Part shown: piece after piece, positions 30,495 to 38,990 of the stretch
How positions within the stretch are numbered: the stretch's first letter is position 1
Layout: each line of letters starts with the position of its first letter
Source: Actinokineospora baliensis
Lineage (GTDB): Bacteria > Actinomycetota > Actinomycetes > Mycobacteriales > Pseudonocardiaceae
Direction of reading: 5' to 3'
Assembly (NCBI RefSeq): GCF_016907695.1
Contig: NZ_JAFBCK010000001.1
Location: 3,093,001-3,157,000, forward strand
Length of the DNA: 64,000 nt
Program-made: the position numbers and the translations under genes
Notes under the pieces: generated by a model
Told to the model about the DNA's origin: nothing
The model's database searches: none
The model's input: only the letters and a program-made list of their open reading frames with translations

Positions 30495-30685
30495 TGGCCG
30501 GGTCGAAGGTCAAGGGCGTGTTCGGGATCGTCAGCGCGGTCACCTCCGCCACCAGCGCCGCCCGCGGGTTCGCCGCGGCCCGCGCGGACAAGGACGGCCT
30601 GGTGCTGGCCAACGCCATCGCCAGCGTCGTCGTCGCCATCACCGGCGTGCTCATCGCCGTGCGTGCCTACCGGAGGGCCAAGTGA
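30494..30685 (+). CDS. 63-residue membrane microprotein inside the gat operon
   Basis: ATG at 30494 shares the A of gatA's stop codon, and its own stop TGA overlaps the GTG of gatB by 4 nt, so it is locked into the operon by translational coupling on both sides. The 63-residue product has an amphipathic, Ala/Ser-rich N-terminal half ([21 protein letters not shown]) and one clear membrane helix (about residues 36-57, [20 protein letters not shown]), ending in RAYRRAK. No known family comes to mind. In M. tuberculosis pfkA occupies this gat spacer, so the interruption is lineage-specific. It may tether or tune GatCAB at the membrane; that is speculative. Confidence 0.78.
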
Positions 30686-32181
30686 CCACCGCTGAGCTGA
30701 TGGACTACGCCGAGGTCGTCACCCGGTTCGACCCGGTGCTCGGCCTCGAGGTCCACGTGGAGCTCTCCACCGCGACCAAGATGTTCTGCGGCTGCGCCAA
30801 CGAGTTCGGCGGCGAGCCCAACACCAACGTGTGCCCGACCTGCCTGGGGCTGCCCGGGTCGCTGCCGGTGGTCAACGCCGTCGCGATCGAGTCCGCGATC
30901 CGCATCGGGCTCGCGCTCAACTGCGACATCGCCGAGTGGTGCCGGTTTGCGCGCAAGAACTACTTCTACCCCGACATGCCGAAGAACTTCCAGACCTCGC
31001 AGTACGACGAGCCGATCGCCTTCAACGGCTGGCTCGACGTCACCCTCGACGACGGCGAGGTCGTGCGCGTGCAGATCGAGCGCGCGCACATGGAGGAGGA
31101 CACCGGCAAGTCCCTGCACGTGGGTGGTGCCACCGGCCGCATCCACGGCGCGGAGCACTCGCTGCTGGACTACAACCGGGCTGGCGTGCCGCTGATCGAG
31201 ATCGTCACCAAGACGATCGAGGGCACCGGCGAGCGGGCCCCCGAGGTCGCCCGCGCCTACGTCTCGACCCTGCGCGACCTGCTCAAGGCGCTCGACGTGT
31301 CCGACGTCCGGATGGACCAGGGTTCCCTGCGCTGCGACGCCAACGTCTCCCTGATGGAGCGCGGCGCCACCGAGTTCGGCACCCGCACCGAGACCAAGAA
31401 CGTCAACTCCCTGCGCAGCGTCGAGCGCGCCGTCCGCTACGAGATGACCCGCCAGGCCGCCCTCCTGGCCGCAGGCGGCTCGATCCTGCAGGAGACCCGC
31501 CACTTCGAAGAGGCGTCGGGCACCACGCGCGCCGGGCGGCGCAAGGAGACCTCGGAGGACTACCGGTACTTCCCGGAGCCCGACCTGGTCCCCATCGCCC
31601 CCTCGCGCGAGTGGGTCGAGCAGTTGCGCGGGACCCTCCCGGAGAAGCCTGCCGAGCGCCGCAAGCGGATTCAGGCCGAGTGGTCGCTGACCGACCTGGA
31701 ACTGCGCGACCTCGTCAACGCCAACGCCATCGACCTGGTCGCCGCCACCGCCGACGCGGGCGCCCCGCCAGCCGAGGCCCGCTCTTGGTGGGTGTCGTAC
31801 CTGTCGCAGCAGGCCAACAACCGGGGCGTGGAACTGGGCGAGCTGCCCATCACCCCCGCCCAGGTGGCCCGCGTCATCGCCCTGGTCGCCGACGGTTCCC
31901 TCACCAACAAACTCGCCCGCGAGGTCGTCGACGGCGTCCTGGCAGGCGAAGGCGAACCCGACGCCGTCGTGGAATCCCGAAACCTCAAAGTCGTCTCCGA
32001 CGACTCCGCCCTCTACGCCGCGGTGGACGAGGCCCTCTCCGCCCAGCCGGACGTGGCCACCAAGATCCGCGAAGGCAAGCACGCCGCCGCGGGCGCCATC
32101 GTCGGTGCCGTCATGAAGGCGACCAAGGGCCAGGCGGACGCCAAACGGGTCCGCGAACTCATCCTGGAGCGCTGCTCGTAG
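30682..32181 (+). CDS. gatB: Aspartyl/glutamyl-tRNA amidotransferase subunit B
   Basis: A 499-residue subunit that binds misacylated tRNA and performs the kinase and transamidase step. Diagnostic features are [20 protein letters not shown], the zinc-type cysteines (FCGC and [12 protein letters not shown]), [18 protein letters not shown], the HMEEDTGK motif and the C-terminal GatB/YqeY tail domain ([15 protein letters not shown]). The GTG start overlaps the microprotein stop. The operon ends here with a long hairpin. Confidence 0.96.
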   Translation: MTTAELMDYAEVVTRFDPVLGLEVHVELSTATKMFCGCANEFGGEPNTNVCPTCLGLPGSLPVVNAVAIESAIRIGLALNCDIAEWCRFARKNYFYPDMPKNFQTSQYDEPIAFNGWLDVTLDDGEVVRVQIERAHMEEDTGKSLHVGGATGRIHGAEHSLLDYNRAGVPLIEIVTKTIEGTGERAPEVARAYVSTLRDLLKALDVSDVRMDQGSLRCDANVSLMERGATEFGTRTETKNVNSLRSVERAVRYEMTRQAALLAAGGSILQETRHFEEASGTTRAGRRKETSEDYRYFPEPDLVPIAPSREWVEQLRGTLPEKPAERRKRIQAEWSLTDLELRDLVNANAIDLVAATADAGAPPAEARSWWVSYLSQQANNRGVELGELPITPAQVARVIALVADGSLTNKLAREVVDGVLAGEGEPDAVVESRNLKVVSDDSALYAAVDEALSAQPDVATKIREGKHAAAGAIVGAVMKATKGQADAKRVRELILERCS

Positions 32182-32193
32182 CTCCGAGTCGTG

Positions 32194-32243
32194 GGGTGCG
32201 GAAGCGGATCGGGGCTGAGGCCCGTCGACCCGCTTCCGCACCC
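32194..32243 (+). terminator. Hairpin after gatB
   Basis: Perfect 14-bp arms GGGTGCGGAAGCGG (32194-32207) and CCGCTTCCGCACCC (32230-32243) around a 22-nt loop, 12 nt after the gatB stop. There is no T-run. Probable operon terminator. Confidence 0.7.
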
Positions 32244-32336
32244 GCCAGCCCGCACATCGCCGCCCGTGTGGGTGACAAGGGGTGGGTGGGGCAATAGGGG
32301 CTCGGCGGGGTGGGGATGTGCGGCAGACTGGCCGCG

Positions 32337-33221
32337 ATGCGCGAACACGACGTGTGGGCGGCTGATGGGACGCGGCTGCGCGGGTGGTGCACCGAGTCCG
32401 ACGGGCCGGTGGTGTTGTTGTGCCCGGGGTTGGGCACGATCCCGGAGGCGTGGCCCGCGCTGGTGCTGCCGTCCTCCGGTGTGCGGGTGGTGAGCTGGTA
32501 CCACCGCGGCACCATGGGCTCGGAGCGGCCCGTCGACGCCACCCGGATCACCCTGGACGACCACGTCGCCGACGCGGTGGCGGTGTTGGACGCCGCTGGG
32601 GTGCGGCGGTGCGTGGTCATGGGCTGGTCGGTCGGGGTGATGGTGGCGACGGAGGTGGCACGGCGGTATCCGGAGAGGGTCTCCGGGTTGCTGCTGGCCG
32701 CGGGGGTGCCGGGGGATCCGTTCGGCGGGGTGCTGGGTGTGCTGGGGATCCCGGCGGCCGTGCGCAGGCCGTTGGCGATCGGTGCGGCGATGGCGGTCCG
32801 CGCGGCCGGGCCGCTGGTGGACGCGGTGGTGCACCGGGTGCCGGTCAACCGGGTCACGGCGGCGCTGGTGCAGCACAGCGGGTTCATGCTGCCGGGCGCC
32901 GACCCGGCCGACGTCGCCAGGGCGGTCCGCCGCTTCCTCGGGCACGACTGGCGCTGGTACGTCACCCTGGCCCTTGCGCTCGCCGACGTCCCCCCGCAGG
33001 ACCTCGTGGGGATCACCTGCCCGGTGACGGTGCTGCTCGCCCGCTACGACCTCATCGCCGACCCGAAGCTCGCGGCCAAGTCGGTGGCGCGGCTGCCGCA
33101 AGCGCGGGTGCGGGTTGTGCCAACCAGCCACTTCCTGCCGCTGGAGGCGCCGGAGGTGATCGCCGAGGAGCTGCAGTTGCTCGTGGACCGGGTCACCGTG
33201 GTCGAGCGGGCCCGCCGGTAG
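32337..33221 (+). CDS. Alpha/beta-fold hydrolase
   Basis: A 294-residue alpha/beta hydrolase. The oxyanion region reads VVLLCPGLGTIPEAW, the nucleophile elbow is GWSVGVMV (Ser about residue 98), an acid residue candidate is in LLARYDLIADP, and the catalytic His is in VPTSHFLPLEAPEV. A helical cap follows the elbow. The ATG at 32337 gives the best fit to the family start; ATG 32316 and GTG 32310 are in-frame alternatives. It lies between the gat terminator and the LppZ-like gene, on the same strand. The substrate is unknown. Confidence 0.85.
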   Translation: MREHDVWAADGTRLRGWCTESDGPVVLLCPGLGTIPEAWPALVLPSSGVRVVSWYHRGTMGSERPVDATRITLDDHVADAVAVLDAAGVRRCVVMGWSVGVMVATEVARRYPERVSGLLLAAGVPGDPFGGVLGVLGIPAAVRRPLAIGAAMAVRAAGPLVDAVVHRVPVNRVTAALVQHSGFMLPGADPADVARAVRRFLGHDWRWYVTLALALADVPPQDLVGITCPVTVLLARYDLIADPKLAAKSVARLPQARVRVVPTSHFLPLEAPEVIAEELQLLVDRVTVVERARR

Positions 33222-33265
33222 CTGCTCACCGGGGATTCACTTTGCCGCTCGTAGGGTTGGGCATC

Positions 33266-34441
33266 ATGGCTGCTGTGCTGCGTCTCCCGTTCCGCCTGGT
33301 CACGGCGGCGTGTGTAGCGCTGGCCGCGTCCTCTTGCGCGACGTTCCCGGAGCAGCCCCCCGCCGGCAGTTGGCAGCCGAACGTGCCTCTCACGCCGCAG
33401 GCGGCCCCCGAGCCGGAGACCGGTGGTGGCGGCGGTTCCGCAGAGGTCGCCCCGGGCGACAACCAGCCTACGAAGATCCCCCCACCGGACGGGTGCAAGG
33501 ACTACCACCCCGCGGTGTTGGCGACCTGTTTGGACACGGTGGTGGCCGTGGCGGCACTGCCCGGTGACGGTTCGAACCCGACCGCGTTGGTGGGGGAGCG
33601 CAAGACCGGACGGGTTCTGTTGGTCCGCAAGGACACCGTGCCGACCGTCTTCGCGACGATCCCCGTTGACGCGTCCACCGATGGCGGGCTCACCGGGCTC
33701 GCGTTGTCACCGAACTACGAAGAAGACCAGCTCGTCTTCGCCTACATCACCACGGCCACGGACAACCGCGTGGTGCGCATAGCACCCGGCGACAAGCCGA
33801 AGCCCGTGCTGACCGGGATTCCGCGCGGGGCGACGGGCAACCGCGGATCACTCGCGCGTGACCACCGTGGCGCGTTGGTACTGGCCACAGGCGACGCGGG
33901 CGTGGCCGCCGATCCGAAGTCGCTCGCGGGCAAGGTGTTGCGCTTCACCGGAGATGGCGCGCCCGCGCCCGGCAACCCGACCGCGGGCAGCACCGTGCTC
34001 GCTTCCGGGCTGCACTCGCCCGGCGGAATCTGCTCGTCGCTGGACGGGACGCAGACCTGGGTGACCGACCGCACCGCGGCGGCCGACGTGCTCTACCGGG
34101 TGACGCCGGGCAAGGCGCTGACCAGCCCCGCCTGGTCCTGGCCGGACCGACCGGGCGTGTCCGGCTGCGCGGCGACCCCGGAGCTGGTGTGGGTCGCGAT
34201 GGCCACGGCCGGGCACCTGCAGAACCTGCCCCAGGCCCCCGACGGCACCTTCACCGGCAAGCCGCAGATCGCGCTCGCCGCCCCCGACGGCTTCGGCAAG
34301 GTCGACGGGATGGACCTCATGACCGACCAGATCGCCATCGCCGGAACCGTCAACAAGCAGTCCGGCCCCGCGGTCTCCAGCGACGACCGGGCGGTGGCGA
34401 TCCTCGTCCAACCCCAGGGTGGCGGCGGCGGGGCGGACTAG
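33266..34441 (+). CDS. LppZ-like lipoprotein, PQQ-dependent sugar dehydrogenase (GSDH) fold
   Basis: A 391-residue secreted lipoprotein: a hydrophobic leader and a lipobox-like LAASSC (Cys about residue 24), a Pro/Gly-rich linker of about 45 residues, then a six-bladed beta-propeller of the glucose/sorbosone dehydrogenase type (TGLALSPNYEEDQLVFAYIT, RGSLARDHRGALVLATGD-like, VLASGLHSPGGICSS). Position next to gatB and a DoxX gene matches lppZ (Rv3006) of M. tuberculosis, as I recall. Whether it binds PQQ or works as a dehydrogenase is unproven, since several ligand residues are not readable. The ATG lies 8 nt after a TAGGGT hexamer. Confidence 0.82.
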   Translation: MAAVLRLPFRLVTAACVALAASSCATFPEQPPAGSWQPNVPLTPQAAPEPETGGGGGSAEVAPGDNQPTKIPPPDGCKDYHPAVLATCLDTVVAVAALPGDGSNPTALVGERKTGRVLLVRKDTVPTVFATIPVDASTDGGLTGLALSPNYEEDQLVFAYITTATDNRVVRIAPGDKPKPVLTGIPRGATGNRGSLARDHRGALVLATGDAGVAADPKSLAGKVLRFTGDGAPAPGNPTAGSTVLASGLHSPGGICSSLDGTQTWVTDRTAAADVLYRVTPGKALTSPAWSWPDRPGVSGCAATPELVWVAMATAGHLQNLPQAPDGTFTGKPQIALAAPDGFGKVDGMDLMTDQIAIAGTVNKQSGPAVSSDDRAVAILVQPQGGGGGAD

Positions 34442-34528
34442 TCGCCCCGGACCCGCGCGCAGGACAGGCGAGAAGGTGTTCTCGCTGGTGGTAGGGCTGC
34501 GGGGGGTGCCGGACGTAAGGTGTGGACT

Positions 34529-35437
34529 GTGACGATCACTGTTCTGGTGCCTGATGAGCACGGGGTCGCGGCTTTCGCGGGTGTCGACGGGGTGCGGGCT
34601 GTTCAGTACGACCCCGCGGCTCTGCCGGAGGAGGCCGGGGAGGCCGAGGTCCTGGTGCCGGGGTTCCTCTCGGCGGACAAGACGCGGCTGGTGGAGGGCA
34701 TGCCGAAGTTGCGGCTCGTGCAGTTGCTGACCGCCGGGGCTGAGGCTTGGGTGGGGCAGCTCCCGGGGCACGTGATGCTCTCGACGTGCAGTGGGGCGCA
34801 CGGGGGTAGCACCGCGGAGTGGGTGATGGCTTCGCTGCTCACCATCTTCCGGAACATGCGCGGGTTCGAGGACGACCGGCGCTCCCAGACCTGGGCCATG
34901 CAGCAGACGGAGACCTTGCAGGGCAAGCGGGTCCTCGTCATCGGCGCCGGGGACCTGGGGCGCCAGCTCAAGCGCAGGCTGGAGGCGTTCGACGCCGAGG
35001 TGACCGTGGTGGCCACGACGGCTCGGGAGGGGGTGCGGGGGCTCGACGAGCTGGACGTGTTGTTGCCGGAGCAGGACGTGGTGGCGCTGATGGTGCCGAT
35101 GACGCCCGCGACCAGGCACATGGTGGATGCCGGGTTCCTCGCCAAGATGGCCGACAACGCGGTGCTGGTGAACGCGGCGCGGGGGCCGGTCGTGGACACC
35201 GACGCCCTGGTGGCCGAGCTGACCAGCAAGCGGTTGCGGGCCGCCCTCGACGTCACCGACCCGGAACCGCTGCCCGCCGGGCACCCGTTGTGGACCGCGC
35301 CGAACCTGCTGCTGACCCCGCACGTGGCGGGCAGTTGTACCGGGGTGCACGCGCGCGCGTACCGGGTGGTTGTCGAGCAGGTCCTGCGGTTCGCCAAGGG
35401 CGAGGAACCCACCAACCTGGTGCGGGGCGCCTACTAG
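34529..35437 (+). CDS. D-isomer-specific 2-hydroxyacid dehydrogenase
   Basis: A 302-residue NAD(P)-dependent dehydrogenase. The Rossmann motif VIGAGDLGRQLKRRL, the substrate Arg in NAARGPVVDTDAL, the Glu of DVTDPEPLP and the catalytic His in LLTPHVAGS form the usual set. It is shorter than SerA and lacks an ACT domain, so it is not phosphoglycerate dehydrogenase; a glyoxylate/hydroxypyruvate-reductase-like role is plausible. The GTG at 34529 is preferred over 34520 because TAAGGT (34516-34521) lies 7 nt before it, fitting the leaderless pattern of this region. Confidence 0.88.
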   Translation: MTITVLVPDEHGVAAFAGVDGVRAVQYDPAALPEEAGEAEVLVPGFLSADKTRLVEGMPKLRLVQLLTAGAEAWVGQLPGHVMLSTCSGAHGGSTAEWVMASLLTIFRNMRGFEDDRRSQTWAMQQTETLQGKRVLVIGAGDLGRQLKRRLEAFDAEVTVVATTAREGVRGLDELDVLLPEQDVVALMVPMTPATRHMVDAGFLAKMADNAVLVNAARGPVVDTDALVAELTSKRLRAALDVTDPEPLPAGHPLWTAPNLLLTPHVAGSCTGVHARAYRVVVEQVLRFAKGEEPTNLVRGAY

Positions 35438-35478
35438 CTTGATCGGCAGGGGGTTGACCGATCGCCTAGTGTGCGGAC

Positions 35479-36174
35479 GTGAGTACCGAAGACGACCGCC
35501 CACGTCAGAGTGGCGGATACGCGGACAGCGGCTATTTCACGCCGTCGGGAAGCAAGCACCCGGCGACCCCCACCAGCGGTGACGACGCCTACGGCAGCGC
35601 GGCAACGACCGCACTGCCGCGTCCCACCGACAGCGACCACGACAGCGGGCGAGCGGGCCGGGAGGAGGTGCTCGACCCGGAGCCGCACACCTGGCACTTC
35701 GGCGCCGACCTCGGGCTGTTCGTGCTGCGGGTCACCCTGGGCGCGTTGTTCGTCGGCCACGGGCTGCAGAAGGTCTTCGGACTCCTCGAAGGCCCCGGCA
35801 TCGGCGGCTTCGCCAAGGTGCTCGCCGGGTTCGGCTTCCAGCAGACCACCCTGCTGTCCTGGGTCACCGGCGTCACCGAGCTCGGTGCCGGTGCCCTGCT
35901 CATCCTCGGCTTGTTCACCCCGGCCGCCGCGGCTGGCGTGCTCGGGGTGATGGTCAACGCCATCTGGGTGCGGGTCGACATCGACCTGTTCGCCGGTGAC
36001 GTCGAGCTCGAAGCGATCTACGCGGCGGCGGCGTTCGCGCTGCTGTTCGCCGGGGCCGGGCGGATCTCGCTCGACCGCAACACCCCGTGGTTCCGCCGGG
36101 CGCCCGCGTTCGGCTTCATCTTCCTGATCCTCGCCGCGGGCCTGAGCGTGGTCACCCTGGTCGTCCTGCGCTGA
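35479..36174 (+). CDS. DoxX-family membrane protein
   Basis: A 231-residue protein. The first 70 residues are hydrophilic and probably disordered (rich in Ser, Asp, Gly and Pro). The DoxX domain follows with four membrane helices, starting at LGLFVLRVTLGALFVGHGLQ and including GVTELGAGALLILGLFTPAA. In M. tuberculosis the DoxX protein of this locus (Rv3005c) is reported to take part in a membrane oxidoreductase complex countering thiol and oxidative stress. No partner gene is next to this one. GTG lies 7 nt after TAGTGT, again leaderless-like. Confidence 0.87.
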   Translation: MSTEDDRPRQSGGYADSGYFTPSGSKHPATPTSGDDAYGSAATTALPRPTDSDHDSGRAGREEVLDPEPHTWHFGADLGLFVLRVTLGALFVGHGLQKVFGLLEGPGIGGFAKVLAGFGFQQTTLLSWVTGVTELGAGALLILGLFTPAAAAGVLGVMVNAIWVRVDIDLFAGDVELEAIYAAAAFALLFAGAGRISLDRNTPWFRRAPAFGFIFLILAAGLSVVTLVVLR

Positions 36175-36180
36175 ACCGGT

Positions 36181-36213
36181 CCGTGCCCCCGCCACGACCT
36201 GGCGGGGGCACGG
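36181..36213. terminator. Bidirectional hairpin between the DoxX gene and ilvD
   Basis: Perfect 14-bp arms CCGTGCCCCCGCCA (36181-36194) and TGGCGGGGGCACGG (36200-36213) with a 5-nt loop, between two convergent genes. No T-run on either side. Confidence 0.75.
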
Positions 36214-36217
36214 CGGG

Positions 36218-38062
36218 TCACTTGCTGGGGTCGCGCACCGCGCCGGTCGAGGCGTCGGTCGCCATCCGCGCGTAGGCGCGCAGCGCGTTGGTCACCGGGC
36301 GCACCCGGTCCACCGGCTGCCACGGCCGCTCGCGCGCCTCCATCTTCGCCCTGCGCTCGGCCAGCACCGCCGGGTCCACCAGCAGCTCCAGCGACCGCGT
36401 GTGCACGTCGATGCGGATCTGGTCGCCGTCCTCGACCAGCGCGATCAGGCCGCCGCCCGCCGCCTCCGGCGAGATGTGGCCGACCGAGAGCCCCGAGGAC
36501 CCGCCGGAGAACCGGCCGTCGGTGATCAGCGCGCACTTCTTGCCGAGACCGGCGCCCTTGAGGAACGCCGTCGGGTGCAGCATCTCCTGCATGCCGGGGC
36601 CGCCCGACGGGCCCTCGTAGCGCACCACCAGCACCTCGCCCGGCTGGATCTTCTTGCCCAGGATCACCGACACCGCCTGCTCCTGGCTCTCCACGACCCG
36701 CGCCGGGCCCTGGAAGGTGAACAGGTCCTCGTCGATCCCGGCCGACTTGATCACCGCGCCGCGCTCGGCCAGGTTGCCGTGCAGCACGGCGAGCCCGCCG
36801 TCGACGGTGTACTTGTGCTCGAAGTCGCGGATGCAGCCGCCCGCGGCGTCGGTGTCGAGCGACGACCACCGGTTCGACGTGGAGAACGCCTTGGTGGTGC
36901 GGACCCCGCCGGGCGCGGCGTGGAAGAGCTCCACGGCCTCCTCGGTCGGGTTCTGCGCGCGGATGTCCCAATCGGACAGCCACTGCGCCAGCGACGGGCT
37001 GTGCACCGAGGTGACGTCCTCGTTGAGCAGCCCGGCCCGCCACAGCTCACCGAGGATCGCCGGGATTCCGCCAGCCCGGTGCACGTCCTCCATGTGGTAG
37101 TCGGAGTTCGGTGACACCTTCGACAGGCACGGCACCTTCCGCGAGATCGCGTCGATGTCGGCGAGGGTGAAGTCGACCTCGCCCTCCTGCGCGGCGGCGA
37201 GCACGTGCAGCACGGTGTTGGTCGAGCCGCCCATCGCCATGTCCAGCGCCATCGCGTTCTCGAACGCGGCCCGGTTGGCGATCGTGCGCGGCAGCGCCGA
37301 CTCGTCGTCCTGCTCGTACCAGCGCTTGCACAGCTCGACGACGGCGGTCCCGGCGCGGGAGAACAGGTCCCGGCGCGCGGCGTGCGTTGCCAGCGTGGAC
37401 CCGTTGCCCGGCAGCGCCAACCCGAGGGCCTCGGTGAGGCAGTTCATCGAGTTCGCGGTGAACATGCCGGAGCAGGACCCGCAGGTGGGGCAGGCGGAGC
37501 GCTCGACCTCGCCGAGCGCGTCCTCGTCGACCGAGCTGTTGGCCGAGGCCGAGATGGTGGTGATCAGGTCCGACGAGGGGTGCGCGATCCCGCCGACCAC
37601 GACCGCCTTGCCCGCCTCCATCGGTCCACCGGAGACGAACACCACCGGGATGTTGATCCGCATCGCCGCGTTGAGCATGCCCGGGGTGATCTTGTCGCAG
37701 TTGGAGATGCACACGATCGCGTCGGCCTGGTGCGCGTTGACCATGTACTCGACCGAGTCGGCGATGATCTCGCGCGAGGGCAGCGAGTACAGCATCCCGC
37801 TGTGGCCCATGGCGATGCCGTCGTCCACGGCGATGGTGTGGAACTCGCGCGGCACCCCACCGGCGGCGCGGATCGCCTCGGCCACGATGTCGCCGAGGTC
37901 GCGCAGGTGCACGTGCCCCGGCACGAACTGGGTGTAGGAGTTGGCGATCGCCACGATCGGCTTGCCGAAGTCGCTGTCGGTCATGCCGGTGGCGCGCCAC
38001 AGCGAACGGGCGCCTGCGGCGTTGCGGCCGTGGGTGGTGGTGCGGGAGCGCAGCGCGGGCAC
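36218..38062 (-). CDS. ilvD: Dihydroxy-acid dehydratase
   Basis: A 614-residue Fe-S enzyme that makes 2-oxo acids for valine, isoleucine and leucine from dihydroxy acids, the step after IlvC. Cluster cysteines lie in [11 protein letters not shown] and [17 protein letters not shown]. Other signatures are the N-terminal [22 protein letters not shown] and the C-terminal [22 protein letters not shown]. It is transcribed away from the ilvBNC operon, with the PH-domain gene between them; M. tuberculosis has its ilvD elsewhere. The start is a GTG. Confidence 0.97.
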   Translation of the reverse strand: MPALRSRTTTHGRNAAGARSLWRATGMTDSDFGKPIVAIANSYTQFVPGHVHLRDLGDIVAEAIRAAGGVPREFHTIAVDDGIAMGHSGMLYSLPSREIIADSVEYMVNAHQADAIVCISNCDKITPGMLNAAMRINIPVVFVSGGPMEAGKAVVVGGIAHPSSDLITTISASANSSVDEDALGEVERSACPTCGSCSGMFTANSMNCLTEALGLALPGNGSTLATHAARRDLFSRAGTAVVELCKRWYEQDDESALPRTIANRAAFENAMALDMAMGGSTNTVLHVLAAAQEGEVDFTLADIDAISRKVPCLSKVSPNSDYHMEDVHRAGGIPAILGELWRAGLLNEDVTSVHSPSLAQWLSDWDIRAQNPTEEAVELFHAAPGGVRTTKAFSTSNRWSSLDTDAAGGCIRDFEHKYTVDGGLAVLHGNLAERGAVIKSAGIDEDLFTFQGPARVVESQEQAVSVILGKKIQPGEVLVVRYEGPSGGPGMQEMLHPTAFLKGAGLGKKCALITDGRFSGGSSGLSVGHISPEAAGGGLIALVEDGDQIRIDVHTRSLELLVDPAVLAERRAKMEARERPWQPVDRVRPVTNALRAYARMATDASTGAVRDPSK

Positions 38063-38158
38063 GGCTCCTCCAATGTGTGCGGGTCGAACTGCGATGACGT
38101 ACTGCCTGCGGCGCCCGGGGTGCGGCGCCGACCAGTGGGGGGAGCGGTGCCGCCCAGG

Positions 38159-38650
38159 TTACTCCGGTGCCGGGGTGCGGTGTCCTGTGTCCTCGGACCC
38201 GCTCTCCGGCGAGGCCGGGGCTTCGGGTTCGTCGCCGGGGTCCTCGCCCTCCGGCGCGGGGGCCTCGGTCGGGTCGGTCAGCCTGCCGCCGCTGACCAGC
38301 GCCAACGCGGGCAGGTGCCGCACCCTGACCTGCGGCAGCGCGACCTCCGTGTCGTCGAACAGCACCGCGGAGACCTTGCCGCGCTCGCTGAGCCGCAGTC
38401 CTTTGAGCAGGTTCCACGGCAACGGCCGCGAGCTGACCACCTCGCGCACGACCAGGCCGTCGGCGTCGGCGACGGTGCGCACGCGTAACACCCACACCAC
38501 CACCGCGATGGGGATCACGTAGACCAGGAACAGCCCCGGCGCCGCGAAGGCGAAGGGCGTCGCGCAGACCGCGAACAACAGCGCGGCGAGGACGGCGACA
38601 CCCGGGATCCGGAAGACCAGCCGGGACGGGACTTGCTGCTGCTCAGACAC
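38159..38650 (-). CDS. PH-domain membrane protein (Cfp6-like)
   Basis: A 163-residue protein with two adjacent membrane helices (about residues 14-50) followed by a bacterial PH domain (VRTVADADGLVVREVVSSRPLPWNLLKGLRLSERG) and an acidic, Pro/Glu-rich tail. It corresponds in position to M. tuberculosis cfp6 (Rv3004), divergent from ilvB, as I recall. The GTG at 38650 fits; the start is followed by a short basic segment before the first helix. The function of this family is unknown. Confidence 0.82.
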   Translation of the reverse strand: MSEQQQVPSRLVFRIPGVAVLAALLFAVCATPFAFAAPGLFLVYVIPIAVVVWVLRVRTVADADGLVVREVVSSRPLPWNLLKGLRLSERGKVSAVLFDDTEVALPQVRVRHLPALALVSGGRLTDPTEAPAPEGEDPGDEPEAPASPESGSEDTGHRTPAPE

Positions 38651-38735
38651 CCTTAGATGGTGCACCCGATGCCCCCGCCGCCCGCCCCCGGGTCCCGAAT
38701 CACAGTCCAGCATCCGGGAGCACCGTCCCGCAGAG

Positions 38736-38764
38736 TTGACGCTCTACCCCGAACGCACTAGCGT
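38736..38764 (+). promoter_or_regulatory. ilvB: ilvBNC promoter
   Basis: TTGACG (38736-38741), a 17-nt spacer and TAGCGT (38759-38764) form the best sigma-70-type promoter in the window. The leader-peptide GTG lies 7 nt after the -10, so transcription should begin at or next to it. Confidence 0.8.
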
Positions 38765-38771
38765 CACGGAC

Positions 38772-38819
38772 GTGCCAGCCCACCTGATTCTCGTACTTCC
38801 GCCGCGCGTTCGACGCTGA
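38772..38819 (+). CDS. ilvB leader peptide
   Basis: A 15-residue open frame (VPAHLILVLPPRVRR, with an initiator GTG) directly downstream of the ilvB promoter. Five consecutive codons (38784-38798) are CTG ATT CTC GTA CTT, that is Leu-Ile-Leu-Val-Leu, the three amino acids of the pathway. Its last codons form the left arm of the first attenuator hairpin. It probably has no Shine-Dalgarno site because the transcript seems leaderless. Confidence 0.85.
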   Translation: MPAHLILVLPPRVRR

Positions 38820-38886
38820 CGGGAGTTCCGCACGCATCGAACGCGCGACCCTCGCTCGACCGCTCCGGTCGAGGCGGGGGTTTTTT
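38803..38886 (+). promoter_or_regulatory. ilvB transcription attenuator
   Basis: The first hairpin has a perfect 11-bp stem (38803-38813 with 38837-38847), whose left arm lies inside the leader-peptide codons. The terminator follows: an 8-bp core (CTCGACCG 38855-38862 and CGGTCGAG 38866-38873), extended by C-G pairs, then six T residues (38881-38886). When leucine, isoleucine or valine are scarce, a ribosome stalled at the Leu/Ile/Val codons should cover the left arm of the first hairpin and alter folding downstream. The alternative antiterminator fold is not clear by eye. Confidence 0.8.
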
Positions 38887-38990
38887 CGTGTCCAGGCCCC
38901 TACTCGCACCACCGATAGTCCGACATCCCAGCAATCGCCCCGGATCCCCAGCAGAGCCACGAAGAACACTTCGACCCACGAGGCAGACCG

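Noticed and set aside
33266..34441. Calling the LppZ-like protein a quinoprotein glucose dehydrogenase
   Set aside because: The fold is recognisable but the PQQ- and calcium-binding residues cannot be confirmed by eye, so only the fold is claimed.
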